A stretch of 64,000 nucleotides of DNA from Micrococcaceae bacterium Sec5.7 (GTDB taxonomy: Bacteria; Actinomycetota; Actinomycetes; Actinomycetales; Micrococcaceae), in NCBI GenBank assembly GCA_039636785.1, contig CP144169.1, positions 2,046,001 to 2,110,000 on the forward strand, written 5' to 3'. The notes below the pieces were generated by a model that worked only from the letters and a program-made list of their open reading frames with translations, was not told where the DNA came from and searched no databases. Below are positions 1-10,002 of the stretch, piece after piece. A program made the position numbers and the translations under genes. Position 1 is the stretch's first letter. Each line of letters begins with the position of its first letter.

Positions 1-433
1 TGCTGATCCTCAGCCGGCCGGCGGGGTTGCTGCCCTCCCGCGTGATTGCGTTGACTTTGACGGGCCGCTCGATTGCCAGCGCGAATTCCTGCTCATAGCC
101 GTCAAAATAGCGGGTCAGGAACGCGGAGCTGGGCTCGTCCGGGTCCCCCTCAGGCTTGGCGATGCCGGGCAACTCACTGATGCCGTTGACGGTGGCCATC
201 CGCAGGCTCTTCCAGCGGTGGCGCCATGCGCCGCCTGGACCGTCTTCGGCGTCGAGCACCATGTAGGTTCCCGGCGATTCCGGCCTGGCGGCATCCGGCG
301 CGCCGGCGCCCGGCGCAGCGGCGCCCGGCGCAAATGGCACAAAGCCACGGCGGCCCAAATGGTAGGCCGCAGACAGCCCTGCCTGGCCGGCGCCGATCAC
401 CACGACGTCGGCGTTTCTCACCTTGTGCGTCAT
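1..433 (-). CDS. FAD-dependent oxidoreductase / flavin monooxygenase-like protein, partial (3' end outside window)
   Basis: Only the first 144 codons are present; the gene runs off the left edge. Reading from ATG at 433, the protein starts with a classical dinucleotide-binding beta-alpha-beta (VVVIGAGQAGLSAAYHLGRR), as in FAD/NAD(P)-dependent monooxygenases of the Baeyer-Villiger and FMO type. A GGAWRHRW stretch then resembles the flavin monooxygenase region after the Rossmann motif. Between these lies a Pro/Ala/Gly-rich insert (about residues 35-53) encoded by GC-rich repeats near 281-340, which is unusual for the fold. The gene lies 17 bp upstream of the phnA-like stop, on the same strand. 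Substrate cannot be inferred. Confidence 0.75.
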   Translation of the reverse strand, partial: MTHKVRNADVVVIGAGQAGLSAAYHLGRRGFVPFAPGAAAPGAGAPDAARPESPGTYMVLDAEDGPGGAWRHRWKSLRMATVNGISELPGIAKPEGDPDEPSSAFLTRYFDGYEQEFALAIERPVKVNAITREGSNPAGRLRIS

Positions 434-450
434 GGCGGCGTGGACTCCGG

Positions 451-804
451 CTATACCTTCTTCACCAAATTGGACTTGAGCTGCATGGGTCCCACGCCAT
501 CAACTTTGCAGTCGATGTCGTGATCGCCCACTCCGTCCGTCAGGCGGATGCCGCGCACCTTGGTGCCCACCTTGATCACGGCGGAACTTCCCTTGATCTT
601 GAGGTCCTTGATCACAGTCACGGTGTCTCCGTCGGCGAGGACGTTGCCCACGGCATCCTTGATGACATTTTCGCCGGCCTCTTCCGGCTCGTCTGCTGAC
701 TCGGCGGACCATTCGTGGGCGCATTCGGGGCAGACCAGCAGCGCCCCCATCTCATAGGTGTATTCGCTGGAGCATTCCGGGCACGGGGGCAATGTCTCAT
801 TCAC
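451..804 (-). CDS. phnA: PhnA/YjdM-type zinc ribbon protein
   Basis: A 117-residue protein with an N-terminal zinc ribbon (C8-P-E-C11 and C25-P-E-C28) and the compact PhnA C-terminal domain containing the family motifs [20 protein letters not shown] and [13 protein letters not shown]. The family was named from the E. coli phosphonate region but is not required for phosphonate breakdown; its role is unclear. The start is a GTG at 804; the longer open frame to 1077 has no family similarity and is not used. The protein length matches the family (about 110-115 aa). No phosphonate genes lie nearby. Confidence 0.85.
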   Translation of the reverse strand: MNETLPPCPECSSEYTYEMGALLVCPECAHEWSAESADEPEEAGENVIKDAVGNVLADGDTVTVIKDLKIKGSSAVIKVGTKVRGIRLTDGVGDHDIDCKVDGVGPMQLKSNLVKKV

Positions 805-1055
805 GTCCCCATGATAGTCCCGGCGGCCTGACAGGGTGCCGGAGTAACGCCGCCGTCCCTGACGGATGCCCGGCAGTGGCCGTCCCAGGTTCATTGTCCA
901 CGGCTTGCCTTTTGCCTTGGGCCCTCCGTTGGCCGAACACAAGGCATGGGACTTGACCCCGCTGCAGCTCGGCGGACTCGGCTCATTTGCCTTGGTGGGC
1001 ATGCTGATGGGAGCCGGTGCGCGGCCCACATTGCGGGCTGCGACGATGTCTGGGC

Positions 1056-2330
1056 TCAGCGGGCAACGAGCCGCCACAGCGACGTGACCTCGGCCGCGCG
1101 GGCCTCGAACAGAGGATCGTTGCGGTCGGATGCCTTCGGATGCGTCGGCTTGGTGTCGAGCCGCTCCATCACCTTCAGACCGGCCGACCGGATGGCGCCC
1201 AGCAGATCGTCACGGGACCGCAGCCCGAGGTGCTCGGCCAGATCCGAGAGGACGAGCCAGCCCTCTCCGCCCGGCTCCAGATGGTCGGAGAGCTCGTTCA
1301 GGAAGCGGAACAGCATCCGGCTGCCGGGGTCGTAGACGGCGCTGTCCAGGGAAGAATGCGGTGTGGCCGGAATCCAGGGCGGGTTGCACACGATGAGCGG
1401 TGCGCGTCCGGACGGGAACATGTCGGTCAGGACTGGCTCGGCACGGTCTTGGACGCCGAGGTTCCGGAAATTCTCTGCGGCGCAGGCGATGGCACGCGGT
1501 TCATTATCCGTCGCGACGACGCGGTGGACGCCACGGCGGGCCAGGACGGCAGCCAGCACCCCGGTGCCGGTGCCGATGTCGAACGCCAATGTGTCAGATG
1601 GTAGCGGAGCGGAAGCCACGAGATCCACATACTCGCTGCGGGTCGGGAAGAAAGTGCCATAGTGCGGGTGAACGCGGTCGTGTAGGGCATCGACGTAGAC
1701 TCCGTTCTTTCGCCACTGGTGTGCGCCGATTGCCCCCACAAGCTCATGTAGCGACACAACCGAAGATTCCTCGATTGCCCCGTAGGCCTCCGCGGCGGCC
1801 TCCTTGATATCCGGTGCGCGCCGCAGCGGCACCGCAGGACCCGGGTCAAGAGGAATCAGCAGAAGTCCGAGAATGCGTGCACGATGCGAGCGGGCCTGGC
1901 GGTGCCGGTAGAACTCATCGGCGTACGTTCTGGCGATTTTCTTCTTTCCAGCACTCACCCGACGATCCATGGCGTTGAGGATCTGCCGCGCATTGTGGAA
2001 GTCACCGTGCCAGAGCATGGCGATGCCTTGGGACGCCATCCGGTTCGCCTCATCGGCCGTGAGGCGGTCGTCAACCGCTTCAACGCGTGTCGGCGCCGGC
2101 CGGCCGTTCGCCGAACGCCATCGAGCCGTCCTGCCGTCGCCGGCCTCGGTCCAGGTCACGACGGCGGGCTCATCTGCCTTGGCTGTGTGCGAGGGCTCGA
2201 GGACAGCCGCAGGGATTCCCAGGGGCGCCGGTGCGTCGGTATTGATGAGAGTTCCATTCCTAGACTCCGAGGCCGATTGGCGGCTGACGTTTGCGGTGGA
2301 GATTCCGCGAAGTCCTGGGATACGGCCCAA
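1056..2330 (-). CDS. class I SAM-dependent methyltransferase (NPPW type)
   Basis: A 424-residue protein whose C-terminal half is a Rossmann methyltransferase: the SAM-binding DIGTGTG motif is at about 251-257, an acidic ribose-binding residue follows in VVATDNEP, and the catalytic-type NPPW tetrapeptide is at 316-319. NPP(Y/W/F) motifs are typical of methyltransferases that modify an exocyclic or amide nitrogen in nucleic acids or proteins. The N-terminal 200 residues are not recognised; they contain an Arg/Lys-rich stretch near 128-150 that could contact nucleic acid. The first 30-60 residues are low in similarity to anything known to me, so the start codon is uncertain. The target is unknown. 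Confidence 0.75.
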   Translation of the reverse strand: MGRIPGLRGISTANVSRQSASESRNGTLINTDAPAPLGIPAAVLEPSHTAKADEPAVVTWTEAGDGRTARWRSANGRPAPTRVEAVDDRLTADEANRMASQGIAMLWHGDFHNARQILNAMDRRVSAGKKKIARTYADEFYRHRQARSHRARILGLLLIPLDPGPAVPLRRAPDIKEAAAEAYGAIEESSVVSLHELVGAIGAHQWRKNGVYVDALHDRVHPHYGTFFPTRSEYVDLVASAPLPSDTLAFDIGTGTGVLAAVLARRGVHRVVATDNEPRAIACAAENFRNLGVQDRAEPVLTDMFPSGRAPLIVCNPPWIPATPHSSLDSAVYDPGSRMLFRFLNELSDHLEPGGEGWLVLSDLAEHLGLRSRDDLLGAIRSAGLKVMERLDTKPTHPKASDRNDPLFEARAAEVTSLWRLVAR

Positions 2331-2526
2331 GATTCAGGACCGGGTTCCGGCCGCGAACCGGGCAGGGTTGGTGACCGCTAATGCCATTCAACCTACGTAC
2401 TCAGGATACAGGTGGGCGATAGTCGCCATCCGCTCCCAGACCAGCAGGCCAAGCACGCATGGCGGGCACCAGCCGAGTCGAGGCCCTTGACCGCGCACAG
2501 GCGCACTACGTGGCCACAGCGACACG

Positions 2527-2561
2527 AAAAAGGGAACCACCAGATCCGGTGGTTCCCTTTT
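2527..2561. terminator. hairpin terminator, likely bidirectional
   Basis: A 14-bp perfect stem (AAAAGGGAACCACC / GGTGGTTCCCTTTT) with a 6-nt loop. A-rich and T-rich ends on both sides allow intrinsic termination in either direction. It lies downstream of the minus-strand tRNA-Ala gene. Confidence 0.8.
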
Positions 2562-2623
2562 GGTATCCGTTGATGACTTACTCAATGGCATCGACTCTGT
2601 CGATGGTTCGAATAAGGTCAATA

Positions 2624-2699
2624 TGGTGGAGCTGAGGGGACTCGAACCCCTGACCCCCTGCATGCCATGCAGGTGCGCTACCAGCTGCGCCACAGCCCC
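2624..2699 (-). tRNA. tRNA-Ala (anticodon GGC), CCA encoded
   Basis: The minus strand folds into a full cloverleaf beginning GGGGCTGTGGCGCAGC. The anticodon stem-loop is CCTGC-ATGGCAT-GCAGG with anticodon GGC, and the TPsiC arm contains GGTTCGAGTCC. The discriminator is A and CCA follows directly (2626-2624). The mature body is identical to the second copy at 2903-2975. Confidence 0.97.
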
Positions 2700-2860
2700 A
2701 AGCGTTAGCTTCCCGGCCGTCTCGCATTTCCCGGAAGCAACCTGTTTATCTTAATCCAGAATCCGGTCTGATGCGAATCGTGCAGCTGAACACGTAGGGC
2801 TCACCCCGGGCCGGAAAACAGACAACGCCCCCGGCATGGATCCGGCATCGTCCGGTCAAA

Positions 2861-2895
2861 GAAAAATCCGCCGGAATCTTTCGATTCCGGCGGAT
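2861..2895 (-). terminator. rho-independent terminator after the second tRNA-Ala
   Basis: A perfect 12-bp stem (ATCCGCCGGAAT / ATTCCGGCGGAT) with a 6-nt loop, followed on the minus strand by TTTTTC. It begins only a few bases after the 3' end of the tRNA at 2903-2975. Confidence 0.85.
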
Positions 2896-2902
2896 CATCC
2901 GG

Positions 2903-2975
2903 TGGAGCTGAGGGGACTCGAACCCCTGACCCCCTGCATGCCATGCAGGTGCGCTACCAGCTGCGCCACAGCCCC
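2903..2975 (-). tRNA. tRNA-Ala (anticodon GGC), CCA not encoded
   Basis: A 73-nt cloverleaf identical in its body to the gene at 2627-2699, with anticodon GGC. The base triplet after the discriminator is CCG rather than CCA, so the end must be added by nucleotidyltransferase. The pair looks like a recent duplication in which each copy has its own terminator. Confidence 0.97.
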
Positions 2976-3116
2976 GAATTTTCGCTGCTCCGGCACCGTC
3001 AGCTTGCGCATCCGGGCCCGGTTCACTGTCCGGATTTCTCCGAAGCAACTCAAATATCTTAGAACAGCCGTTCCGAAAATTCCAAATCGGGCATATTCGG
3101 GCTGTTCCGGGTTTGC

Positions 3117-3518
3117 CTACTCTGCGTCGGTGGAAACGGCAGCCTTGGCTGAGGTGTCGTCACCAAGCTGCAGATCCACCACAGGGCAGTCCTTCCAAAG
3201 GCGCTCGAGGGCGTAGAAAACGCGGTCTTCTTCGTGCTGGACATGGACAACAACGTCCGAGTAGTCAAGCAGCACCCAGCGGCCGGCAGAACGGCCCTCA
3301 CGGCGCACCGGACGGCGGTCCTCCTTGGCGAGCTCCTCTTCAATACCGTCAACGATTGCGTTGACCTGGCGCTCGCTCGGTGCTGAGGCAATCAGGAAGA
3401 CGTCGGCCAGGGCCAGTCGCTCACTGACGTCCAAAGCGACGATGTCCTGGGCGATCTTTTCCGCGGCAGCTTTTGCTGCATGGCGGGCTAGCTCGATGGA
3501 TGAATCAGATGCAGTCAC
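3117..3518 (-). CDS. rsfS: ribosome silencing factor RsfS
   Basis: A 133-residue protein of the RsfS/Iojap family, which binds ribosomal protein L14 and blocks subunit joining when nutrients are scarce. Family signatures are visible: the DIVALDVSERLALADVFLIASA block, RQVNAIVDGIEEEL, and GRWVLLDYSDVVVHVQHEEDR before the ERLWKDCP end. The start is GTG at 3518, with AAGGAG four bases upstream. It is the last gene of the obgE-proBA-nadD run, the usual actinobacterial place for rsfS. The acidic C-terminal tail is slightly longer than in E. coli. Confidence 0.95.
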   Translation of the reverse strand: MTASDSSIELARHAAKAAAEKIAQDIVALDVSERLALADVFLIASAPSERQVNAIVDGIEEELAKEDRRPVRREGRSAGRWVLLDYSDVVVHVQHEEDRVFYALERLWKDCPVVDLQLGDDTSAKAAVSTDAE

Positions 3519-3568
3519 GGGACTCCTTGTTGTGGTGTAAAAGCTTGTTGTTGAAAATGCTGTGGTGA

Positions 3569-4834
3569 TCAGCGGGACAGGCCACTGATGATCATGGTGA
3601 TGCCGGCGATGAGGGCTACTATTCCGAGAGCCAGCACGCCGAGCTGGAGCAACCGGATTCGCTGCGCCCGGCCAAGGCCTGCGGTGACAGCATCCAACGG
3701 TTCCAGCCCATACGCGGCCTTGGCAGCCACACGCAGCTCAGTAAGGTCTTCGCCCGATCCCGGGGCTCTTTCGCCGGCTGCGGAACTTTCAGCAAGGGTA
3801 GCGGCCTTTGCCGCAGCTTCAGCACGGGCCAGGACCCGGGAACGCCCGGTTAACGGTCCAGCACCCGCCAGGCGGGACGCCGACGACGGACGGGGCCCGG
3901 CGGCCCGGTGGGGCTTCAACCTCGGACCGGGACTCGTTACAAGCGGAAGATAAGACGTGGCGGGCGGCTTCATAACCGGACGGTCCACACCCGGGACCTG
4001 CACGAACTCCAGCGGCGTGACCATGGCAAGGTTGCTGGCCGCAGACGGATCTTGGCGCTGAAGCGGAGGCTGGCTGTTCTGCTCGGCCAGTTTCTGTTTG
4101 GCCATGGCGCGCCGGTTCAGGACCGCCGCGCGTTCAGCCAGGGCAATCTGCTGAGCCAGGATTTCGGGATCCACGGCCTCGGGGTCGTGGGACGCGATGT
4201 GCTCCATTTTGGCCAGCTGGTTCCTGGCCTGTTCCGCAATGAGGGAGCGCGCAGCCAGCGCCTGGTCCACCGTCATCCCGTGAGGCAGCTCTTCCACAGA
4301 GTCAGACGGCAGGCCTCGGCAATCGGCCCCGCCGGACGGCTGCATGGGCGGATTCGGGGTCTCCAGTTCACGCGGTCTGGGCGCTGGTTGGGCCGCCGAA
4401 GCGGAGCCTGCGGCCGGCAGAACTGCGGCCGGCCGAACTTTTGCCGGTGAAACGACGGGAATCGCCGAGGTGACGGCCTGCTCCTGCAGTTGCTGGAGGC
4501 GCAGCTGCCGGCGGGTGGGCGGACCACCCGCGGAGAGCTGCTCCTCCTTTTCCGCAAGTTCCTTAATGGCACGGAGGGCTGCCCTGTCCCGGGCCCTGAT
4601 CTGGGAGGAGCGCTCTGCGGCCGATATGGCCGGCACCGAGTCAACGGGACCCGCAGCAACATGCCGGATGCGCCCGGTGCTCTCTACGGGGCCGGGCGCT
4701 TCGTCAGTCTGTTTTGAGGTAGGGGGTACCTGGCCTGGACCTGTGGTCCCGGCATCCTGGGTCTGTTCCAGGGTCTCATCTCTGGCCTGTCGTAATTCAC
4801 GACGGCTGCGGACGGGGGGCTGTTCCTGACTCAT
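3569..4834 (-). CDS. uncharacterised C-tail-anchored, Ala/Pro-rich protein
   Basis: A 421-residue protein I do not recognise as a characterised family. The first 390 residues are charged and Ala/Pro/Gln-rich, with likely helical or coiled segments around 65-115 (RSSQIRARDRAALRAIKELA) and 190-250, and look largely cytoplasmic. A single hydrophobic stretch close to the C-terminus (about 393-415, LGVLALGIVALIAGITMIIS) would anchor it in the membrane with only a few residues outside. It lies 7 bp after nadD and before rsfS, so it is probably co-transcribed. No enzyme motif is seen. Confidence 0.7.
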   Translation of the reverse strand: MSQEQPPVRSRRELRQARDETLEQTQDAGTTGPGQVPPTSKQTDEAPGPVESTGRIRHVAAGPVDSVPAISAAERSSQIRARDRAALRAIKELAEKEEQLSAGGPPTRRQLRLQQLQEQAVTSAIPVVSPAKVRPAAVLPAAGSASAAQPAPRPRELETPNPPMQPSGGADCRGLPSDSVEELPHGMTVDQALAARSLIAEQARNQLAKMEHIASHDPEAVDPEILAQQIALAERAAVLNRRAMAKQKLAEQNSQPPLQRQDPSAASNLAMVTPLEFVQVPGVDRPVMKPPATSYLPLVTSPGPRLKPHRAAGPRPSSASRLAGAGPLTGRSRVLARAEAAAKAATLAESSAAGERAPGSGEDLTELRVAAKAAYGLEPLDAVTAGLGRAQRIRLLQLGVLALGIVALIAGITMIISGLSR

Positions 4835-4841
4835 TTAAAAC

Positions 4842-5468
4842 TCATTCAGTACTGGCTGGTTTGTCTGTTTCGGTAGGTGCGGTGCTGTCCCCCGGGCTGG
4901 AGTTCCCGGCATACAGTCCGTATTTGGCAATGTACTGAACCACGCCGTCCGGCACGAGGTACCAGACGGGGTTGCTGGCGGCCACTCTTGCGCGGCAATC
5001 CGTGGAGGAGATGGCCATGGCCGGCACCTCGAGCAGGCTGACGTCTTTTCTGCCCATGCCGTCCAGCACATGACCCGGCCTGGTGACCCCGACAAAATGG
5101 GCCAGCGACCACAGTTCGTCAATGTCCTTCCAGGACAGAATCTGCGACAGGGCGTCGGCGCCGGTGATAAAGAACAGATCGGCATCGGGACGCTGGGTCC
5201 GAAGATCGCGCAGGGTATCAATGGTGTACGTGGGACCGGGGCGGTCCACGTCAACCCGGCTGACCGTAAAACGCGGATTCGACGCAGTCGCAATTACCGT
5301 CATCAGGTAACGGTGCTCGGGTTCGCTGACTGTCTTGGCCGATTTCTGCCAGGGCTGGCCGGTGGGAACAAAGACCACTTCGTCCAGTCCGAACTTGGCG
5401 GCCACTTCGCTGGCCGCGACCAGGTGGCCGTGATGAATGGGGTCAAACGTTCCACCCATTACGCCCAA
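4842..5468 (-). CDS. nadD: nicotinate-nucleotide adenylyltransferase NadD
   Basis: NadD transfers AMP from ATP to nicotinate mononucleotide in NAD synthesis. The nucleotidyltransferase signature [16 protein letters not shown] is at the N-terminus, [10 protein letters not shown] follows, and the adenylyl-binding ISSTDCRAR motif is near residue 165. The open frame begins with TTG at 5468 ([10 protein letters not shown]). No ATG or GTG lies in frame upstream that would give a typical N-terminus, so TTG, or a rarer upstream ATT, is the likely start. The last 20 residues are a low-complexity Ser/Thr/Pro tail. It is co-oriented with proA and rsfS. Confidence 0.95.
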   Translation of the reverse strand: MGVMGGTFDPIHHGHLVAASEVAAKFGLDEVVFVPTGQPWQKSAKTVSEPEHRYLMTVIATASNPRFTVSRVDVDRPGPTYTIDTLRDLRTQRPDADLFFITGADALSQILSWKDIDELWSLAHFVGVTRPGHVLDGMGRKDVSLLEVPAMAISSTDCRARVAASNPVWYLVPDGVVQYIAKYGLYAGNSSPGDSTAPTETDKPASTE

Positions 5469-5514
5469 ACGGTACCGGCCCGCTGTACGGCTCTGTTGAA
5501 GGATGGCGGAAATG

Positions 5515-5754
5515 TCAGTGGCCCTGGGGATGATCGTGCTTGTTGGGGTGCTGACGGTGCGGATCCGAATGTTCCTCGACAGCCGAGTGGCGGTTACCCA
5601 GGTTCGAGTAGGACCACGTAATGAACATCAGAACCAGCAGGATGGAGAAGATCACCACACCGAAGACCCATGGTGCGGCCCAAATCGGAGCCAGTTCCTC
5701 GTGTTCTGATTCGCCGACGGCGGCAATTGACGTGGCGATCTGCTGGAGCAGCAT
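5515..5754 (-). CDS. small single-span membrane protein, function unknown
   Basis: A 79-residue protein with one strong transmembrane segment (about 28-48, [20 protein letters not shown]) and a His/Asp/Pro-rich cytoplasmic tail ([20 protein letters not shown]). The histidine-rich tail might bind metal, but nothing more supports this. It lies between proA and nadD, as similar short membrane ORFs do in related actinobacteria by general recollection. Its stop lies within 50 bp of the nadD start, so the two are likely translated from one message. Confidence 0.7.
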   Translation of the reverse strand: MLLQQIATSIAAVGESEHEELAPIWAAPWVFGVVIFSILLVLMFITWSYSNLGNRHSAVEEHSDPHRQHPNKHDHPQGH

Positions 5755-5832
5755 TTTCTCCCCTAGAGCTCAAAGGATAACGACGGCGGACGTTCCCGCC
5801 GTTCCGGACTTCTGTTCTATGTTACCGCGTCG

Positions 5833-7221
5833 CTAGCCGCGGATCTGGCCCTCGCCCTGCACGATCCACTTGGTGGTGGTCAGTTCAGTGAGACCCATCG
5901 GGCCACGCGCGTGCAGCTTCTGCGTGGAGATGCCGACTTCCGCGCCCAGGCCCAGCTCTCCGCCGTCGGTGAACCTCGTGGAGGCATTGACGATCACGGC
6001 AGCCGAATCCACCTCCGCGATGAACCGTTCCGCATTCGTGAGGTCATTGGTGAGGATGGCTTCGGTATGCCCGGTGGACCACGTGCGGATGTGGTTGACG
6101 GCGTCATCCAGGCTGTCCACCATGGCCACGGCGAGGTCCAGGTCCATGTATTCGGTGGCCCAGTCCTCCTCCGTGGCAGCTTCTGTCTGGATGGAGGCGG
6201 GCAGTGCAGCGCGGATCCTGTCATCTGCGTGCAGCGTCACACCGGCCTCACGCAGAGCCGCCGCGACGGCCGGCAGCACTGTTGCGCGCGAGTGCACCAA
6301 CAGCGTTTCCACGGCGTTGCAGACGCTGGGCCGCTGGGTCTTGGCGTTGAGGAGGATCTCCACCGCCATTTCCTCGCTGGCCGATTCATCGATGAAGATA
6401 TGCACGTTGCCCTCCCCCGTTTCAATCACGGGCACCAAGGAGTTGTTGACCACAGTCTGGATCAGTTCCCGGCCGCCGCGGGGAATCAGGACGTCCACCC
6501 GGCCCCGCGCCCGCATCAGGGCGTTGGCGCCTTCGCGTCCGAACTGGTCCACTGTCTGGACGGCGTCGGCAGGCAGACCGACCGATTCAAGGGCCCCGCG
6601 CAGGACATGCACCAGGGCCTCGTTGGTGGCCGCAGCGGCGCTGCCGCCACGCAGGATCACCGCATTGCCGCTCTTGAGGGCAAGTCCGGCAATATCTACA
6701 GTGACGTTGGGGCGGGCCTCGTAGATGGCAGCCACCACGCCCATGGGCACGTTGATCTGGCGCAGTCGCAGGCCATTGGGGAGAGTCTGTCCGCGGACCA
6801 CATTCCCTACCGGATCGGGCAGGTTCGCGAGGCTCTCGAGTGCGCCGGCCAGCGCCTCGATCCGGCTGGCGTTCAGGGTGAGCCGGTCAAGCAGCGCAGC
6901 CGTGGTCCCGTTGGCACGCCCGGCCTCCACGTCCTTGGCATTGGCATTAAGGATCAGGCTCTTGCGTTCCAGCAGGGCAGCACCGATGGCGCGGAGCCCG
7001 CGGTCTTTCCAAGCGCGGTTGGCCCTCGCCATACGCCGGGCGGCCTGGCGCGAGCGGTCGGCTATGGCGTGGACGGCAGCCTCGACATCCGCCGCCGGCT
7101 CAATAACTGACGGTGATTCCGGAACCGGTGATACCGGCACGCTACCGGCCTCAGGAGCCGAGGGCACCGCAAGGGTGTCTTCGGAAATCAGGGTGGTTTG
7201 CGGAATCAGTGCCTCAGTCAT
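5833..7221 (-). CDS. proA: glutamate-5-semialdehyde dehydrogenase (gamma-glutamyl phosphate reductase) ProA
   Basis: ProA reduces gamma-glutamyl phosphate to glutamate semialdehyde, the second step of proline synthesis. The aldehyde-dehydrogenase-like fold is clear: IYEARPNVTVDIAGLALKSG, LRGGSAAAATNEALV, and the catalytic cysteine in AKTQRPSVCNAVETLLVH. At 462 residues it is about 40 longer than usual because of a Pro/Ser/Val-rich N-terminal extension (about residues 1-45) before AVHAIADRSRQAARRM. A later start cannot be excluded. It follows proB by 26 bp, giving a proBA pair. Confidence 0.97.
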   Translation of the reverse strand: MTEALIPQTTLISEDTLAVPSAPEAGSVPVSPVPESPSVIEPAADVEAAVHAIADRSRQAARRMARANRAWKDRGLRAIGAALLERKSLILNANAKDVEAGRANGTTAALLDRLTLNASRIEALAGALESLANLPDPVGNVVRGQTLPNGLRLRQINVPMGVVAAIYEARPNVTVDIAGLALKSGNAVILRGGSAAAATNEALVHVLRGALESVGLPADAVQTVDQFGREGANALMRARGRVDVLIPRGGRELIQTVVNNSLVPVIETGEGNVHIFIDESASEEMAVEILLNAKTQRPSVCNAVETLLVHSRATVLPAVAAALREAGVTLHADDRIRAALPASIQTEAATEEDWATEYMDLDLAVAMVDSLDDAVNHIRTWSTGHTEAILTNDLTNAERFIAEVDSAAVIVNASTRFTDGGELGLGAEVGISTQKLHARGPMGLTELTTTKWIVQGEGQIRG

Positions 7222-7247
7222 GGTTCAAGTTTAGGCGAGCACTGACT

Positions 7248-8423
7248 TTAGACCAGCACCAGATCGTCAACATGAACAACTTCACGGTCATATCCGCGGC
7301 CCAGCGCCTTTCCGAGTTCCTTCGTGGACCGGCCCAGCATCTGTGGCAGCTCCGCCGCAGAATAGTTGACCAGGCCCCGTGCAATGACGGTGCCGTCGGC
7401 GCTGACCATTTCCACGGCGTCGCCGGCTTCGAAATCACCCTCAACAGCTGAAATGCCCGCGGGGAGCAGCGAGGTGTGGCGGTCACGCACAGCCTTGACG
7501 GCGCCGTCGTCGAGCATGAGCCTGCCATGTACCGGCGCAAGGTGGGCCAGCCACAGCAGCCGGACAGGCTTGCGGGCGCCGTTCACGCTGAACCAGGTTC
7601 CAACATCTTCGCCGGCCAGTGCCGCAGCGGCATTCGCGGTTGATGTGACGAGGGCATGGATCCCGGAACCGGCCGCAATGGTAGCCGCCTCCACCTTGGT
7701 GAGCATTCCGCCCGTTCCAATGCCTGCCCTGCCGGTCTTGCCGACAGACACTCCATGGAGATCCTGCGGGCCCGCCACCAGCGGAATCCGCTTGGCACCG
7801 TGCGACGGCGGGCCATCGTAGAGGGAGTCGACGTCGGAGAGCAGAACCAGCGCGTCAGCGCGGACGAGGTGCGCCACGAGTGCTGCCAGGCGGTCGTTGT
7901 CGCCGAAGCGGATCTCGTGGGTGGCGACGGTGTCGTTTTCGTTGACCACCGGCACCACGCCGAGGTTGAGCAGCCGGTTGAGGGCGCGGAAAGCGTTCGT
8001 GTGCTGGCTGCGCCGCATGAGGTCATCGGCCGTCAACAGCACCTGGCTGACCGTCACGCCGTGGGCACCGAAGGCCTGGGTGTACCGCGCCATCAGCAGG
8101 CCCTGCCCCACGCTGGCCGCAGCCTGTTGGGTGGCCAGATCCCGCGGACGTTTGGCCAGCCCAAGGGGCGCCAGGCCGGCTGCGATTGCGCCGGAGGAGA
8201 CCAGGATGATCTCCGTGCCGGCATTGCGCTTGGCGGCCAATGCGTCAGCCAGCGCAATGAGCGACTCTTCGGAAATGCCGCCCTTGATGCTGGTCAGGGA
8301 GGACGAGCCCACCTTCACCACAATGCGCCGGGCGCCGGACAGCACGCTTCTGTCCGCGGCCTTGTCTGCGGCTTTGTCTGCGGCGCCGGGAACCGGTGCA
8401 GCCGTGACGGAGTTACTCGTCAT
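7248..8423 (-). CDS. proB: glutamate 5-kinase ProB
   Basis: ProB phosphorylates glutamate to start proline synthesis and is normally feedback-inhibited by proline. The amino-acid-kinase domain shows [36 protein letters not shown] and [12 protein letters not shown]; a C-terminal PUA domain follows from about residue 300. ATG at 8423 gives 391 residues beginning [13 protein letters not shown]; the longer open frame upstream only shadows obgE. The start overlaps the end of obgE by 11 bp, which suggests translational coupling. The N-terminal tail contains a short repeated ADKA motif. Confidence 0.97.
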   Translation of the reverse strand: MTSNSVTAAPVPGAADKAADKAADRSVLSGARRIVVKVGSSSLTSIKGGISEESLIALADALAAKRNAGTEIILVSSGAIAAGLAPLGLAKRPRDLATQQAAASVGQGLLMARYTQAFGAHGVTVSQVLLTADDLMRRSQHTNAFRALNRLLNLGVVPVVNENDTVATHEIRFGDNDRLAALVAHLVRADALVLLSDVDSLYDGPPSHGAKRIPLVAGPQDLHGVSVGKTGRAGIGTGGMLTKVEAATIAAGSGIHALVTSTANAAAALAGEDVGTWFSVNGARKPVRLLWLAHLAPVHGRLMLDDGAVKAVRDRHTSLLPAGISAVEGDFEAGDAVEMVSADGTVIARGLVNYSAAELPQMLGRSTKELGKALGRGYDREVVHVDDLVLV

Positions 8424-10002
8424 CTTCTGCGTCCAGTCCACTCTCCTTGACCGGCGCAGCGGCCCGGCGTCCGCTGACGGATTCGGTCCAGATGCCGGCC
8501 TTGCGCTCCGCTTCCAGCTCGGCACGCGCGGCAGCCTTGGCCTCGCGGCGCTCCACCTGCTCGTCGCGCTTCTGCCCGCGGGTGGGACGGTCACCAATGT
8601 CGGCAAACCGGACGTCGGTCCCACGCGGCGCCGCAAGCAGTTCGGCGCCCGCCATCATGGTGGGCTCCCAGTCGAAGACCACGCCGTCGTCCTCACCGAT
8701 CACCACGGTGTCGCCCGGTGTGGCACCCTGCTTGAACAGTTCGTTCTCGATGCCCAGCTTGGCAAGACGGTCCGCAAGGTAGCCGATAGCTTCCTCGTTG
8801 GTGAAGTCGGTCTGCTTGACCCAGCGGACCGGCTTGTCGCCCAGAACCCGGAACAGCGGCTCGAGGTTCTTTTCTTCCCGGCGGATCTTGAATCCTGACT
8901 CGTTGACCGCGCGGGGGCGCAGCACCGGCGGGTGCACCTTGGGCGGCGCTGCAGCAAGGGCGTCGCGGGCAGCCTGCACAATTTCGGCCATGGCGAAGCC
9001 CAGCTGGCGCAGCCCTTCGTGGCTCGTGGCGGAGATTTCAAAGACACGGTATCCGCGTGATTCCAGCTCCGGGCGCACGAATTCGGCCATGTCCTTGCCG
9101 TCAGGCAGGTCCACCTTGTTCAGGGCGACGAGCCGGGGACGGTGGTTGAGCGGGACAACCTCTCCATCGGCTCCCGCGTAGCTCATGTCCACGGCGTACT
9201 TCTCAAGCTCAGCTTCGATGATGGCCAGGTCAGCGAGCGGATCGCGGTCCGATTCCAGAGTGCCGCAGTCAAGTACGTGAACCAGCGCGGCGCAACGCTC
9301 CACATGGCGCAGGAAGTTGTGGCCAAGGCCCTTGCCCTCGCTGGCGCCCTCGATCAGGCCGGGGACGTCGGCGATGGTGTAGCGGACCTCACCGGCCTGG
9401 ACAACGCCGAGGTTGGGGATGAGCGTGGTGAACGGGTAGTCAGCTATCTTGGGCCGCGCAGCAGACATGGCAGCGATCAGGCTGGACTTGCCGGCTGACG
9501 GGAAGCCCACAAGGGCGATGTCTGCGATGGACTTCAGTTCCAGGACGATGTCGCGGGCATCGCCTTCAATGCCCAGAAGCGCGAATCCGGGCGCACGCCG
9601 CTTCTGTGATGAGAGGGACGCGTTACCCAGACCGCCCAGACCGCCGGCTGCCGCGATGTACTCGGCGCCTACGCCCACGAGGTCTGCAAGGACCTTGCCG
9701 TCCTTGCTCTTGACCACAGTTCCGTCCGGTACAGGCAAAATGAGGGTTTCGCCGGCCTTGCCGCCGCGCCAGTCACCCATGCCGGATCCACCGTTGGTGG
9801 CATGACGGTGCGGGGCGTGGTGGTAGTCGAGCAGCGTGGTTGTCTGTGCATCAACGCGCAGGATGACGTCGCCGCCGTCGCCGCCGTTGCCGCCATCCGG
9901 GCCGCCCAGAGGCTTGAACTTTTCACGGTGGACAGAGACACAGCCGTGGCCGCCGGTACCGCCGGATACGTGCAGTACTACCCGGTCTACAAAGCTCGCC
10001 AC
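8413..10002 (-). CDS. obgE: GTPase ObgE/CgtA
   Basis: A 529-residue Obg GTPase for late 50S ribosomal subunit assembly and stress control. Three domains are seen. The glycine-rich Obg fold (1-158) includes [14 protein letters not shown]. The G domain has P-loop [10 protein letters not shown], switch [16 protein letters not shown] and NKVDLPD. An OCT domain covers about 350-430 ([18 protein letters not shown]). A charged C-terminal extension of about 90 residues follows, as in other actinobacterial Obg proteins. The start is GTG at 10002 behind AGGAG with 6-nt spacing. It lies downstream of rpmA and overlaps proB. Confidence 0.97.
   Translation of the reverse strand: MASFVDRVVLHVSGGTGGHGCVSVHREKFKPLGGPDGGNGGDGGDVILRVDAQTTTLLDYHHAPHRHATNGGSGMGDWRGGKAGETLILPVPDGTVVKSKDGKVLADLVGVGAEYIAAAGGLGGLGNASLSSQKRRAPGFALLGIEGDARDIVLELKSIADIALVGFPSAGKSSLIAAMSAARPKIADYPFTTLIPNLGVVQAGEVRYTIADVPGLIEGASEGKGLGHNFLRHVERCAALVHVLDCGTLESDRDPLADLAIIEAELEKYAVDMSYAGADGEVVPLNHRPRLVALNKVDLPDGKDMAEFVRPELESRGYRVFEISATSHEGLRQLGFAMAEIVQAARDALAAAPPKVHPPVLRPRAVNESGFKIRREEKNLEPLFRVLGDKPVRWVKQTDFTNEEAIGYLADRLAKLGIENELFKQGATPGDTVVIGEDDGVVFDWEPTMMAGAELLAAPRGTDVRFADIGDRPTRGQKRDEQVERREAKAAARAELEAERKAGIWTESVSGRRAAAPVKESGLDAEDDE

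Noticed and set aside
451..1077. longer 208-codon form of the PhnA-like protein
   Set aside because: The extra N-terminus has no family similarity and the GTG at 804 gives the normal length.
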